Program-made: the position numbers and the translations under genes | Assembly: GCA_903907995.1 (NCBI GenBank) | Contig: CAIVQH010000016.1 | Location: forward strand, 62,001 to 126,000 | Length of the DNA stretch: 64,000 bases | Reading direction: 5' to 3' | Source: an uncultured Verrucomicrobiota bacterium | GTDB taxonomy: Bacteria; Verrucomicrobiota; Verrucomicrobiia; Limisphaerales; UBA9464 | Part shown: positions 16,225 through 26,000 of the stretch, piece after piece | How positions within the stretch are numbered: position 1 is the stretch's first letter | Layout of the letters: the number at the start of each line of letters is the position of its first letter | Notes under the pieces: generated by a model | Told to the model about the DNA's origin: nothing | Database searches by the model: none | The model's input: only the letters and a program-made list of their open reading frames with translations

Positions 16225-16755
16225 TTAGGAAGCGAATTTCGCCAGCAGCGGCTCCCATTGGTTCTGGGCCCGCAGGATCAGGTCCACCACCTCCCGCACG
16301 GCACCGTGGCCGCCACCGGCCTGGGTTACATAGTGCGCCAGCGACTTCGCCTCGGCGATGGCGTCGCCCGGCACGGCGGCAAAGCCCGCCCGCTTGAGGG
16401 CACCGAGGTCCACCACGTCGTCACCCATGTAGCTGATGTCGGCCCAGGCGAGGCCGGTCTGGGCCAGCAGGCCGGCAATGGCCTCTACCTTGGGACCGGA
16501 AGCCTGATGCAGGAAATCGACTTTCAAGTCGTTGGCGCGTTCCGTGGTCGCGGGGGAGGGCCGGGCCGATACCCAGCCGACCTTGATGCCCGCCTGCTGG
16601 AGCAGGCGCAGGCCAAGACCGTCGCGGATGTGGAAGCGCTTGAATTCGCCGCCAGCCCCCATGAACACGGATGAGTCCGTCAGCACGCCATCGACGTCGC
16701 AGAGGAATAGCCTTACGGCTTGGAGCCGGGGCAGGAGTTCAGCGGGCACAGTCAT
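16225..16755 (-). CDS. kdsC: 3-deoxy-D-manno-octulosonate 8-phosphate phosphatase (KdsC)
   Basis: 176 residues, the family length for this capless HAD phosphatase, which forms tetramers. It removes phosphate from KDO 8-phosphate in lipopolysaccharide core synthesis. Motif I LFLCDVDGVLTD, the family block FHIRDGLGL, motif II GWVSAR, and motif IV SYMGDDVVDL are all present. First gene of the kdsC-lptC-lptA-lptB run. ATG at 16755 chosen. The rho terminator lies 56 bases upstream, so this cluster probably has its own promoter in 16756-16810. Confidence 0.92.
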   Translation of the reverse strand: MTVPAELLPRLQAVRLFLCDVDGVLTDSSVFMGAGGEFKRFHIRDGLGLRLLQQAGIKVGWVSARPSPATTERANDLKVDFLHQASGPKVEAIAGLLAQTGLAWADISYMGDDVVDLGALKRAGFAAVPGDAIAEAKSLAHYVTQAGGGHGAVREVVDLILRAQNQWEPLLAKFAS

Positions 16756-16810
16756 GGGCGGGAAGGGAAGCAAGCGGACGGCAGGTTGTCTGCCCGAATT
16801 GATGGCGACG

Positions 16811-16847
16811 GGAAAAGAAAAAGCCGGCGGGCACAGGCCAGCCGGCT
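16811..16847 (-). terminator. Intrinsic terminator of rho
   Basis: On the minus strand AGCCGGC and GCCGGCT (16847-16841 and 16828-16822) form a 7-bp stem with a 12-base loop, directly followed by TTTTTCTTTT. It lies 26 bases after the rho stop codon. Confidence 0.85.
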
Positions 16848-16872
16848 GAGAGGTGCGGGATCGTCCCGACGT

Positions 16873-18432
16873 CTATTTCGTGTTCCCCATCGAGAGCAGG
16901 AACATGATGTTGTTCGGAGTCTTCTTGAGCTTGTTGAGCAGGAGTTCCATGCCTTCGACCGGCGGCACCCCGGTGAGCGCCCGGCGCAACACGGTGATGC
17001 GACCATATTCGTCGGGGTGATAGAGCAGCTCCTCCTTGCGGGTGCCGGAGCGCTCGATGTTGATCGAGGGGAAGATGCGGCGATCCACCAGCGCGCGGTC
17101 GAGGTGGATTTCCATGTTACCGGTGCCCTTGAACTCCTCGAAGATGACTTCGTCCATGCGGCTGCCCGTATCGACAAGCGCCGTGGCCATGATGGTGAGC
17201 GAGCCGCCTTCCTCGATGTTGCGCGCCGCGCCGAAGAAACGCTTGGGCTTGTGCAGCGCGTTGGCGTCCACACCGCCGGAAAGGATTTTCCCGGAGTGCG
17301 GCTGCACGGTGTTGTAGGCGCGGGCCAGACGGGTGATCGAGTCGAGGAGGATGATGACATCCTTCTTGTGCTCGACCATGCGGCGGGCCTTTTCGATGAC
17401 CATCTCGGCCACCTGCACGTGCCGCTCGGGCGGCTCGTCGAAGGTCGAGCTGACGACCTCGGCACCCCGGCAGGAGCGCTCCATGTCTGTGACCTCCTCG
17501 GGGCGCTCGTCGATCAACAGGATGATGAGGTGCGACTCCGGGTTGTTCTTCAGCATCGCGTTGGCGAGCTTCTGCATCAGCACGGTCTTGCCGGTGCGCG
17601 GCGGTGCAACGATCAGGCCGCGCGTGCCCTTGCCGACCGGGCAGACCAGGTCCACGACGCGCGTGGACAGCTCGTCCATCGCGGTCTCCAGCAGGAAGCG
17701 CTTGTTCGGGAAGAGCGGCGTCAGGTTGTCAAAGTGCGTCTTTTCCTTCGCCTTGTCGGGATCGATGCCGGCGACCTTCTCGACCTTCAGCAGCGCGTAG
17801 AACTTCTCCTTCTCCTTTGGCGGACGCACCTGGCCTTCGACATCGTCACCGGTGCCGAGGTCGAAGCGGCGGATCTGCGAGGGCGAGACATAGATGTCCT
17901 CGGGGCAGGGCAGGTAGTTGAAGGCGGGCGAACGCAGGAAGCCGAAGCCCTCGGGCATGACTTCCAGGATGCCGCGCGTGTTGATCGTGCCACCGGCAGC
18001 GAGGTTGCGCTGGACGATCTGGAAGATGATCTCCTGGCGCTTGAGCGTGCCGTAATTGTCCACGCCGAACTCCTTCGCGACCTCCGCGAGGGGGCCGATG
18101 GGCATCGGCTGCAGTTCGTGCAGGTTGAGATTGCGCGGGGTGACGATGAAGGCGGGCTTCTGCGGAACATCCGGCTCGTAAACCGGCGTGTCTTCGTTCG
18201 GCTCCTCCATGCGCTCGCGCACAACGGGCACGGACTTCACCACCAACGGCTCGTCGTCGTGGGGATCGTGGGCCGGCTCGGCCGGGGCGGGAGCGGGCTC
18301 TGGTGCGTGAGCCTCTTCAGGCTCGGGTTGGACTGCCTCCTCGGGAGCGATGAGCTCCTTCTGGGCGGCGGGCTTCTTCTTGACCACGCGGGGCTTCTTG
18401 GGCGCTGCGGGGTCTTTGGGTGGACGTGGCAT
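16873..18432 (-). CDS. rho: Transcription termination factor Rho
   Basis: 519 residues from the ATG at 18432. Hexameric RNA helicase that ends transcription. The first 90 residues are a low-complexity Pro/Ala/Glu/Lys extension of the kind seen in several phyla; then the Rho N-terminal domain ([10 protein letters not shown]), the RNA-binding fold ([21 protein letters not shown]), the P-loop APPRTGKT near residue 270, and the Q/R-loop regions ([21 protein letters not shown]). The end MGNTK is typical. A GTG at 18459 would add nine residues. Monocistronic, with its own terminator. Confidence 0.97.
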   Translation of the reverse strand: MPRPPKDPAAPKKPRVVKKKPAAQKELIAPEEAVQPEPEEAHAPEPAPAPAEPAHDPHDDEPLVVKSVPVVRERMEEPNEDTPVYEPDVPQKPAFIVTPRNLNLHELQPMPIGPLAEVAKEFGVDNYGTLKRQEIIFQIVQRNLAAGGTINTRGILEVMPEGFGFLRSPAFNYLPCPEDIYVSPSQIRRFDLGTGDDVEGQVRPPKEKEKFYALLKVEKVAGIDPDKAKEKTHFDNLTPLFPNKRFLLETAMDELSTRVVDLVCPVGKGTRGLIVAPPRTGKTVLMQKLANAMLKNNPESHLIILLIDERPEEVTDMERSCRGAEVVSSTFDEPPERHVQVAEMVIEKARRMVEHKKDVIILLDSITRLARAYNTVQPHSGKILSGGVDANALHKPKRFFGAARNIEEGGSLTIMATALVDTGSRMDEVIFEEFKGTGNMEIHLDRALVDRRIFPSINIERSGTRKEELLYHPDEYGRITVLRRALTGVPPVEGMELLLNKLKKTPNNIMFLLSMGNTK

Positions 18433-18974
18433 AACGGCAAAACTTTTTGAAATTTCCACACGCCGGGGATTTTGAACTCACAACGCTCTCGGGCCGGCAG
18501 GTGCGCGGATCGCACACGGAGGTTTCAACCGGCTGGGGGAAAGCCTGGGGGATTACCTTTTGGGGAGTCCCTGACGTGCTACGGGTGCAAAATGGCCCGC
18601 TCGGCCGCAGGCGCAAGGGATTTTCTTCACCACAACTGGTGATCGGGCATCAGCCGCTCCCCCTGCCGGTCTGAGTCGGAGGAAGCTGATACAGGACAAG
18701 ACCTACTTAATATTGGGTGTTCCGTATGAAAACAAAGCGGCAGATCAGCGAAATTCACAGTCGCAAGGCCGGTAAAACCGGTTGGAAACCCAATTTGACG
18801 CGGCCTCGAAAAGGGCAGGCATTCCGCCGATTGAGCTGTGGCGGAGGGGAATCTCCCCGACCCGCCAGGAAACTTAAGACCTATTCGTACACTGGCGCAG
18901 GCCGGTGAAATGCCTCCCAGACTGGAAATTTACCGTCCCTCAGATCGAGGGGGACCGGGTGTTTCTGTGAGGGC
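18433..18974. other. 542-base gap between rho and dapL
   Basis: Holds the rho promoter and leader region. Visible structures: a perfect 6-bp hairpin TCACCA/TGGTGA at 18629-18644, CCGGT-AAA-ACCGG near 18771, and an imperfect hairpin 18935-18955 that lies 20 bases past the dapL stop and may end its transcript. A 63-codon plus-strand frame at 18717-18908 is Arg/Lys-rich and has no family match that I recognise. No promoter is convincing. No RNA gene recognised. Confidence 0.4.
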
Positions 18975-20213
18975 TCACCACTTCAGTGCCTGGATGCGCC
19001 GGGCGACTTCCTCGGCGTTGGCGCGGCCGTTGAAGGCGCTCACGCGGAACCAGCCTTCGCCCTTGGAGCCGAAGCCGCTGCCGGGCGTGATGACCACGTT
19101 CGCCTCGTTCAGGATCTTGTCGAAGGCCTGCCAGCTCGTGTAGCCGGCCGGCGTACCCACCCAGATGTAGGGGGCGTTCACCCCGCCGAAGACGGTCAGC
19201 CCCGCAGTCTTGGCCCCGGCGACCAGGATCTTGGCATTGCCCATGTAGTGCTCGATGAGCGCGCGGACCTGCGCCTTGCCCTCCGGCGAATAAAGCGCCT
19301 CGGCCGCGCGCTGGACGATGTAGGAAACGCCGTTGAACTTGGTGCTCATGCGCCGGTTCCAAAGCGGGTGCAGCGGCTTCAGTTCACCGCCATCCGTGCT
19401 CGCCAGCAGAGTCTTGGGCACGACCGTGAACGCGCAGCGCGTGCCGGTGAAGCCGCCATTCTTGGAGAAGCTGCGGAACTCGATCGCGCACTCGCGGGCA
19501 CCCGGGATCTCATAAATCGAATGCGGGATGCCCGGCTCGGATATGTAGGCCTCGTAGGCGGCGTCGAAGAGGATGATGGCCTTGTGCGCCAGGGCATACT
19601 TCACCCACGCCTCGAGTTGCGTCCGCGTCGCGGCCGCGCCGGTCGGGTTGTTGGGCGAGCAGAGATAGATGACGTCGGCGTGTTCCTTCGGTGGCTCGGG
19701 GATGAAACCGTTCTGCGCGGTGCAAGGCAGATAGACCAAGCCGGAGTAGGCGCCCGCTTCGTTCGCGTCACCGGTGTGGCCAACCATGACGTTCGTATCC
19801 ACATAGACGGGATAGACCGGATCGCTGATGGCCACGACGTTGCGGTGGCCGAGGATGTCGAGGATCGCGCCGCAGTCGCACTTCGAGCCATCGCTGACGA
19901 AGATCTCGTCATCCGCCACGTCGAGGCTGTGGGCGCGGTAGTCGTTCTGGGCGATGGCGGCGCGGAGGAAGTCGTAGCCCTGCTCGGGGCCGTAACCCCG
20001 GAAGGTGGCGCGGCTGGCCATCTCGTCCACGGCCTTGTGCAGCGCGGCGATGACGGCCGGCGGCAGGGGTTCGGTCACGTCGCCGATGCCGCAGCGGATG
20101 AGCCGCTTGGCGGCGTCGGGATTGGCCTCGGTGAACGCCTTCACGCGGCGGCCGATCTCAGGAAAGAGGTAGCCGGCCTTCAGCTTCAGATAATTGTCGT
20201 TAAGGAACGCCAT
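18975..20213 (-). CDS. dapL: LL-diaminopimelate aminotransferase (DapL)
   Basis: 412 residues from the ATG at 20213. A PLP enzyme that makes LL-diaminopimelate directly from tetrahydrodipicolinate, serving lysine and peptidoglycan synthesis. Typical DapL blocks are [57 protein letters not shown] and [10 protein letters not shown], with the PLP lysine in [14 protein letters not shown]. This pathway variant is known in plants, Chlamydiae and Verrucomicrobia, in line with the phylum suggested. A hairpin at 18935-18955 may terminate it. Confidence 0.96.
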   Translation of the reverse strand: MAFLNDNYLKLKAGYLFPEIGRRVKAFTEANPDAAKRLIRCGIGDVTEPLPPAVIAALHKAVDEMASRATFRGYGPEQGYDFLRAAIAQNDYRAHSLDVADDEIFVSDGSKCDCGAILDILGHRNVVAISDPVYPVYVDTNVMVGHTGDANEAGAYSGLVYLPCTAQNGFIPEPPKEHADVIYLCSPNNPTGAAATRTQLEAWVKYALAHKAIILFDAAYEAYISEPGIPHSIYEIPGARECAIEFRSFSKNGGFTGTRCAFTVVPKTLLASTDGGELKPLHPLWNRRMSTKFNGVSYIVQRAAEALYSPEGKAQVRALIEHYMGNAKILVAGAKTAGLTVFGGVNAPYIWVGTPAGYTSWQAFDKILNEANVVITPGSGFGSKGEGWFRVSAFNGRANAEEVARRIQALKW

Positions 20214-20297
20214 AGAAAGAAGCGCGGACGTTAGGGAATGGCAGCCTGTGAGGCAAGCGACCGGTCGGAACGAAAACGGGAGGCGTGGATTCGGCAC

Positions 20298-21590
20298 TCA
20301 GGATGGCCTGGTGGGCCCGCCGGTCTCGATATCCGGCAGCAACACGGTGAGAATGCCGATGAGCGGCAGAAACGCGCAGAGGCCGAACACGAATTCGATG
20401 CTGGTGTGGTCGGCCAGGATGCCCAGGGCGGCGGACCCGATTCCGGCGATGCCGAAGGCGAGGCCGAAGAACAGGCCGGCAATCATCCCTACTTTTCCGG
20501 GCACAAGTTCCTGCGCGTACACGAGGATTGCCGAGAAGGCGGACGCCAGAATCCCGCCGATGAACACCGTGAGGATCGCAGTCCCCATGAGACCCACATG
20601 GGGTAGGAGCAGGGAGAAGGGGGCGACTCCCAGGATGGAGCCCCAAATGACGCGCTTACGGCCGATTCGGTCACCCACCGGGCCGCCAATGATCGTGCCG
20701 AGCGCGACCGAGAAGAGGAACACGAAGAGCAGCATTTGCGAGGTTCGTACCGACACGTGGAACCGATGGATCAGGTAGAACGTGTAGTAGGTCGCCATGC
20801 TCGTGAGGTACACGTATTTCGAGAAGAGGAGCGCCACCAGTACGGCCAGCGCGCCCACGACCTTTCCCCGCGCCAATCGAGCCGAGGGATGTCCCGCCGA
20901 GTGCTTCGCGGTGATCCGATGAAGGTTGCGCGCCTGCCAGGAGCCGATTTTCCAAAGGATGATCGCCCCGAAGAACGCCAGCACCGCGAACCACGCGATG
21001 TGGGCCTGGCCGCGCGACACCACGATCAGGGCCGCCAACAAGGGCCCGAGTGAGGTGCCGGCATTTCCGCCGAGCTGGAACAGCGATTGCGCGAAGCCCC
21101 GCCGTGCTCCGGCCGCCATGTGCGCCACCCGTGAAGCTTCCGGGTGGAAAATGGCCGAACCCAGCCCGACCATCGCCGCGGCGATGAGGATGTGCACGTA
21201 GCTGTCGGCAATCGCGAGCGCCAGCAGGCCGACGAGGGTAAATCCCATGCCCACCGACAAGGCTCGGGGCATCGGTTTCCGGTCAGACAGCCAACCCACC
21301 ACGGGCTGGAAGAGCGAGGCGGTGCATTGGAAGGTGAACGTGATCCAGCCCAGTTGCGCAAAGCTCAGCTGAAAGGAGTCCTTGAGGATGGGATAAATCG
21401 AGGGCAGGAGCGCCTGGATCGTGTCGTTGAGCAGGTGGGAGAGACTGATGGCAAACAGCACCGCGAGCACCGTAGTGGGCGGAGCGGCACTTCGAGCGGT
21501 GGCGGCGGCCTCGGCAGAGGCGGCAGACATGTTTTGAGGACCATCCTTGCGCCCATCCAGAGCGTCGGGAGATTCAGGCCTAGGAGACAT
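20298..21590 (-). CDS. MFS exporter, fosmidomycin-resistance (Fsr) type
   Basis: 430 residues with twelve predicted membrane segments and the MFS loop GWLSDRKPMPRAL, repeated in the second half as GPVGDRIGRKRVI. The segment HLLNDTIQALLPSIYPILK is characteristic of the fosmidomycin resistance/Fsr family of drug:proton antiporters. Natural substrate unknown. ATG at 21590; an internal ATG at 21530 is an alternative that would drop 20 hydrophilic residues. The isomerase gene just upstream in transcription shares no obvious function. Confidence 0.85.
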   Translation of the reverse strand: MSPRPESPDALDGRKDGPQNMSAASAEAAATARSAAPPTTVLAVLFAISLSHLLNDTIQALLPSIYPILKDSFQLSFAQLGWITFTFQCTASLFQPVVGWLSDRKPMPRALSVGMGFTLVGLLALAIADSYVHILIAAAMVGLGSAIFHPEASRVAHMAAGARRGFAQSLFQLGGNAGTSLGPLLAALIVVSRGQAHIAWFAVLAFFGAIILWKIGSWQARNLHRITAKHSAGHPSARLARGKVVGALAVLVALLFSKYVYLTSMATYYTFYLIHRFHVSVRTSQMLLFVFLFSVALGTIIGGPVGDRIGRKRVIWGSILGVAPFSLLLPHVGLMGTAILTVFIGGILASAFSAILVYAQELVPGKVGMIAGLFFGLAFGIAGIGSAALGILADHTSIEFVFGLCAFLPLIGILTVLLPDIETGGPTRPS

Positions 21591-21605
21591 TGAATTCCGA
21601 CAAAC

Positions 21606-22562
21606 TTACACTCCGAACGCCTTGCGCAACAGCTGGATGCTCTTGGGCACGGCGAGGTCGGGGTTCTCCTTGCCCTCCATTTCCAATGAGACCCAGCCGG
21701 AATAGCCGGCCTGGCTAAGAATCTTGGCGATGCGCGGATAGTCGAGGTCGAGCGTGTACCATTCGCCGCCGCCGAAGTAGGTCTTGGCCTGCACATAGAC
21801 CGTCTTGGACGCGACTTGGGACAGCTTGTCGTAGGGGTTTTCGAGGAAGTTGCCGGTGTCCATCAGCACGCCGAACCAGGGCGACTGGATTTCCTTCGAG
21901 AGCCGCAGCAGTCCTTCGGGCGTGCGCGTGAGACCCCAGTGATTTTCCACAGCCAGCGTGACGCCGCATTCCGCGGCCTTGGGCAGGCACTGGGTGATGC
22001 ACTCGGCACACCATTTGAAGGCGTCGTCCTCGGTGTAGCCGGGCAGGGCGGGCTCGATGCCACGGGCTTTCATGAGATCGTCGAAGTCCTTGATCGTGTT
22101 CCAGCGGCCCGAGTTGATCCGCACGATGCCGGCCCCGAGCGCATAGGCGATCTCGATGCACTTCTTGGTGTGCTCAATCTAGGTATTGAGGTAGGCCGGA
22201 TCGAGACTGACGAAGTTCTGGTGAATGCTCAGGCAGCAGTAGCTCACTCCGTGACGTGCCCCGTGACGCCGAAGGCGGGCCAGGTAGCCGCGGTGTTCGG
22301 CCGTGAGCGGCTCCTTCTCCGGCAGATCCATCTGGCGATGCAGCACGTCCACGCCGGCGACCCCCAGCGCCGCCGTCTTTTCAACGACCTGCTCGATGGT
22401 CACCTTGGGATCGCGGAAATGCCAGTAGCTGTAGCTGGCGATGCCCAGTTGCACGCGGCTGCGCGCCTGAGGTTCGGCGGCGGCAACGGTGAGGGGGGGC
22501 AAGGCCGTGGAACCGGCGGCGAGCGCGGCGGAAGCGAGAAAAGAACGGCGGGAAGTCTTCAT
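21606..22562 (-). pseudogene. Tat-exported sugar-phosphate isomerase/epimerase interrupted by an amber codon
   Basis: One reading frame of 318 codons with a single in-frame TAG at 22181-22179, after DPAYLNT and before IEHTKKCIEIAYALGAG. The N-terminal part has a twin-arginine signal (MKTSRRSFLASAALAAG); both parts together form a xylose-isomerase-like TIM barrel (GIASYSYWHF, VENHWGLTRTPEG, VLMDTGNFLENP, SLEMEGKENPD). Frames match exactly on both sides, so one C-to-T change in a CAG codon would explain it. It may be a recent pseudogene, an assembly or sequencing error, or a read-through codon. Metal-binding Glu and Asp residues after the stop look intact. Confidence 0.8.
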
Positions 22563-22691
22563 GGTCGCGGCACGGAGCCTAAGAAGACCAATTTCGAAGT
22601 CACGCTTTTCACCTGGCCTAGAATGCCTTCCGGCTAAGAGGCATGCGGGGCTTGTTGGTCACCGCCCTACGCAAAGCCGGACAATTCACTG

Positions 22692-23030
22692 TCAGTCGCC
22701 ATCGTAAACGTCCGTGGTCCAAACGATGTCGCAGGTTTTGCAATGGAAGCGGTGCTGATGTTTGGTGGCTGCCTCCGTTCGCGACATGGGAAGACCCGTT
22801 CCACACTTCGGACAATTGTAACGACGCTGAACGCGAGTTCCCCAAATCACTCCGGCCACAAGGATCGCGGACCAGATGGCAATCAAAACGCAGCCGGCGG
22901 TCGAAATCTTCGGACCGTATTCGACGTTCGGAATGATGAATACTCCGATGCCGATCAACGCTCCGAACAGGACGATGACGCGAGTGATCGTGCGCTCGCC
23001 ATAGTCCTTGTCATGCTGTTCCACCGCCAT
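22692..23030 (-). CDS. Small membrane protein with C-terminal zinc ribbon
   Basis: 112 residues: two hydrophobic segments (about 17-36 and 46-66), then a cytosolic tail with CPKC near residue 73 and CKTC near residue 97, a four-cysteine zinc ribbon. Function unknown. Stands alone between the fusion gene and the interrupted isomerase gene; 22563-22691 shows nothing else. Confidence 0.65.
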   Translation of the reverse strand: MAVEQHDKDYGERTITRVIVLFGALIGIGVFIIPNVEYGPKISTAGCVLIAIWSAILVAGVIWGTRVQRRYNCPKCGTGLPMSRTEAATKHQHRFHCKTCDIVWTTDVYDGD

Positions 23031-23056
23031 GACCTAATGCTCGCATCGGTTTTTTG

Positions 23057-26000
23057 TCACCCCACAAACTCCAGCACGGCCGCGCCGAAGGTGAAGCCGC
23101 CGCCGAAGGCGCACAGGCCGGCCTTGCCCTTGGGCTGCTCGCGGAGGAGTTCGGCCAGCACGACCGGGATCGTGCTGCTGCTGGTGTTGCCGCTGTTTTT
23201 CACGCGGTTCACGAGCCGGCCCTTCCGCATCTTCAGCCGCTGGTCCACGGCATCGAGGATGCGGCCGTTGGCCTGGTGCGGGATGATGTAGTCGAGATCT
23301 TCGGCCACGAGTTCGTTGGCGGCGCAGGCCTGTTTGAGCAGGGCCAGGAGCTGGCGCACGGCCATGGGGAAGACCTTCATGCCGTCCATGTTCACGTTCG
23401 GGTGCTCGCGCCGGCCGTGGTTCAGGATCGTGCCATCCTCGCCGCGGGCGCTCAGGAGCGGACGGTGAAGCAGAGCGCGGGCGCCGGCGAACTTCGCCGA
23501 TTGCGGCCCGTGCACGAGCGTTGCCGTCGCCGCGTCGGCAAAGACGATGGCGGTGTCGAAATCCTCCGGGTCGGTGAACGTGCTCATCGCCTCGGCAGTG
23601 ACCACGAGGATGTTGGCGTCCGGGCGTGACTGGCAGAAATCGAACGCCGCCTGCAACGCGTACAGGTAGCCGGTGCAGGCCGCGAGGATGTCGCTGGCAG
23701 GCACATCCTTGGCCGCACCGTCCTGGCTCAGCGCGTGATGGAGCAGGCAGGCCATGCTCGGGCTCAGTGAGATCGGCGAGCTGGTGCTGACGTAGATGGC
23801 GTCCAGGTCCGACAGCGTCAGACCGGACTCACGCAGGGCGGAGCGGGCCGCGGCCGAGGCCAGAGTGAGCACCGTCTCGCCCTCGGCGAGCAGGTGGCGC
23901 GACTCGATGCCCGTGCGCTGGACAATGTCGTTCGCGGTACGGTTGGGGAAGCGGAGCACCAGTTCGTCGTTCGTAACGATGCGACCGCCCTGGACAGCGG
24001 TGATGCTGGAGAGGCCGACGACTGAACGGAGTGGACGAAGAAACGGCGAGGAGTCGGCGGAAGGACTGTGGTGGCCATTGTTGCGCAAGGCCGCGTCGGG
24101 AAGAGAATGGAAGACGGGCGAGCCGCCCGTCCTACTTTCGGAGCGCCTCTTCACCAGCGGCTTCGGTTCGGCGGGGATGCGCTTGGGCGTCGCCGGGGCG
24201 GCGATGGAGGTGAGAATCTTGGCGAGCGGGCTGCCAACGGGGACCTTTTCATCCGTCGGGAGCAGTTCACGGATCACGCCGCCCACTGGGGCGCGCAATT
24301 CAAAGGTCGCCTTGTCCGCCTCGCAGTCCGCGATGAAGTCGCCGGCCTTGATGATATCGCCGACGCGCACTTTCCATTCGACGACGGTGACATTCTGGTC
24401 CGCCGGGCTGGAACCTACCGCTTCGAGCACGAACACGCCGGCATCACCGACGGCTTCGGCTTCCCAGCCCAGATCCAGATCGCAGAGCGCGGCGGCGGCT
24501 TCGAGGATGCGCTTGAGGCTCGGGAGCACTTCGAGCTGGTTGGCGTAATTGCACGGCACGTACGTGTCGGGCCGGGTGACCCGTCGTGACTTCACGGGCG
24601 AAGTGGCGTGTTCGGCCACGGTCGCAAGGACTTCTGCGCCGAAGCCGCAGGTGAGGTTATCCTCGTGGACGACGATGAGCCGGCCTGTCCGGCTGGCGCT
24701 GGCGCAGACGGCTTCGGTATCCCACGGGCTCAGGCTGCGCAGGTCGATCAGCTCGGCGTGGACACCGGCGGTTTCGAGTGCCGCGACGGCGCGGCTGCAG
24801 AGCGGCACCGTCCCACCCCACGTTACGATGGTCAGATCATCCCCCCGAGAGACGAAGCGGGCCTTGCCGGGCAGAACGAGCTGTTGGGTGACATCCGCGC
24901 TCGTGCTGAGCGCGGGATCGTTGAGGCAGACCTTTGGGTAGAGGAAAACCGTGGGCCGACCACTGGCGAACGCGGCATTGAGCAGGCCGGCAGCGTCGGC
25001 CGCCGTGCTGGGCATGACGACATCCACCCCGGGCACATGGGCGATGACGCTCTCGAAGGTCTGGGCGTGGAAGGGTCCCAGGCCGGGCCGATAGCCGCCG
25101 CACGGCGTCATCACGATGACCGGCGCCTGCCAGCCGCCATGGGTCCGCCAGTGCATGGAGCCCAGTTCGCTGGCGATCTGGTTGAACGCAATGGGCAGGA
25201 AGTCGGCAAACTGGATGCAGGCCACTGGCTGTCCGCCCGCCAAGGCCCGGCCAACGCTTACCCCGGCAATCGTGCTTTCGGCGAGCGGCGCATTCTTCAC
25301 CTGCGTGGGGAAGCTGGTCGAAAGCCCGCGCGTGAGGCCGAACACATCACCCTTCGGATCCTCGATGTCCTGACCGAACATGGAGACGCGGGCGTTCGAG
25401 GAAAGGTGGTGTCGCAGGACTTCGCGCATCGCCTCCATCATCGAGAGGCGCGGGGTGGAATCGTCGCCGCGATATTCCTTCAGCGCGGCCAGCTGCATCG
25501 GCAACGCCGGGCGGGCGTCGAAATTGGCGACCGGATTGGCCGTGGCCAGGGTACGGTCAGCGGCGGCGCGAACCTCACGTTCGGTGTTGGCCTCCAATTC
25601 TTCCAGCTCCGTGGCCGGAACCCCAAACTCCAACAGTTGGGAGCGCAGTTTGACCAGCGGATCGGCCTGGCTGCGCACCTGCGAAATTTCGCCTTCCTCG
25701 CGGTAGCGCGTCTCGTCGTCGGCGTTGGTGTGGTGCGTGAGCCGCTCGACATTGAAGACGACGATGACCGGGCCGCGAGATTCGCGGAGACCGCGCACGA
25801 TCGGGCCCAGCGCCTGGTCGCACGCCAGCGGATCGCGGCCGTCGAGCCGATGAATGGGCAGGCCGTAGAACTCCGCCGCATCGCCCTGTGGAAGCTGGTA
25901 AAAGGTGTTGCCGCGCGTGTGCGTCGAGATCGCGAGGCCGTTGTCCTCGATCCAGAAGAGCACGGGCAGCCGGGCGCGGACCGCCTCGGCGACGGCCTCA

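Noticed and set aside
15064..16674. 536-codon plus-strand open frame across lptB, lptA, lptC and kdsC
   Set aside because: Antisense to four recognisable lipopolysaccharide genes and without any family motif.
16720..18450. 576-codon plus-strand open frame opposite rho
   Set aside because: Entirely antisense to a certain rho gene; composition is Asp/Arg/His/Val-rich shadow sequence.
18717..18908. 63-codon plus-strand frame in the rho-dapL gap
   Set aside because: Basic and repetitive, no ribosome-binding site and no family; kept only as a note in the gap description.
22563..22691. Possible regulatory RNA between the interrupted isomerase and zinc-ribbon genes
   Set aside because: No stable hairpin or conserved motif could be seen.
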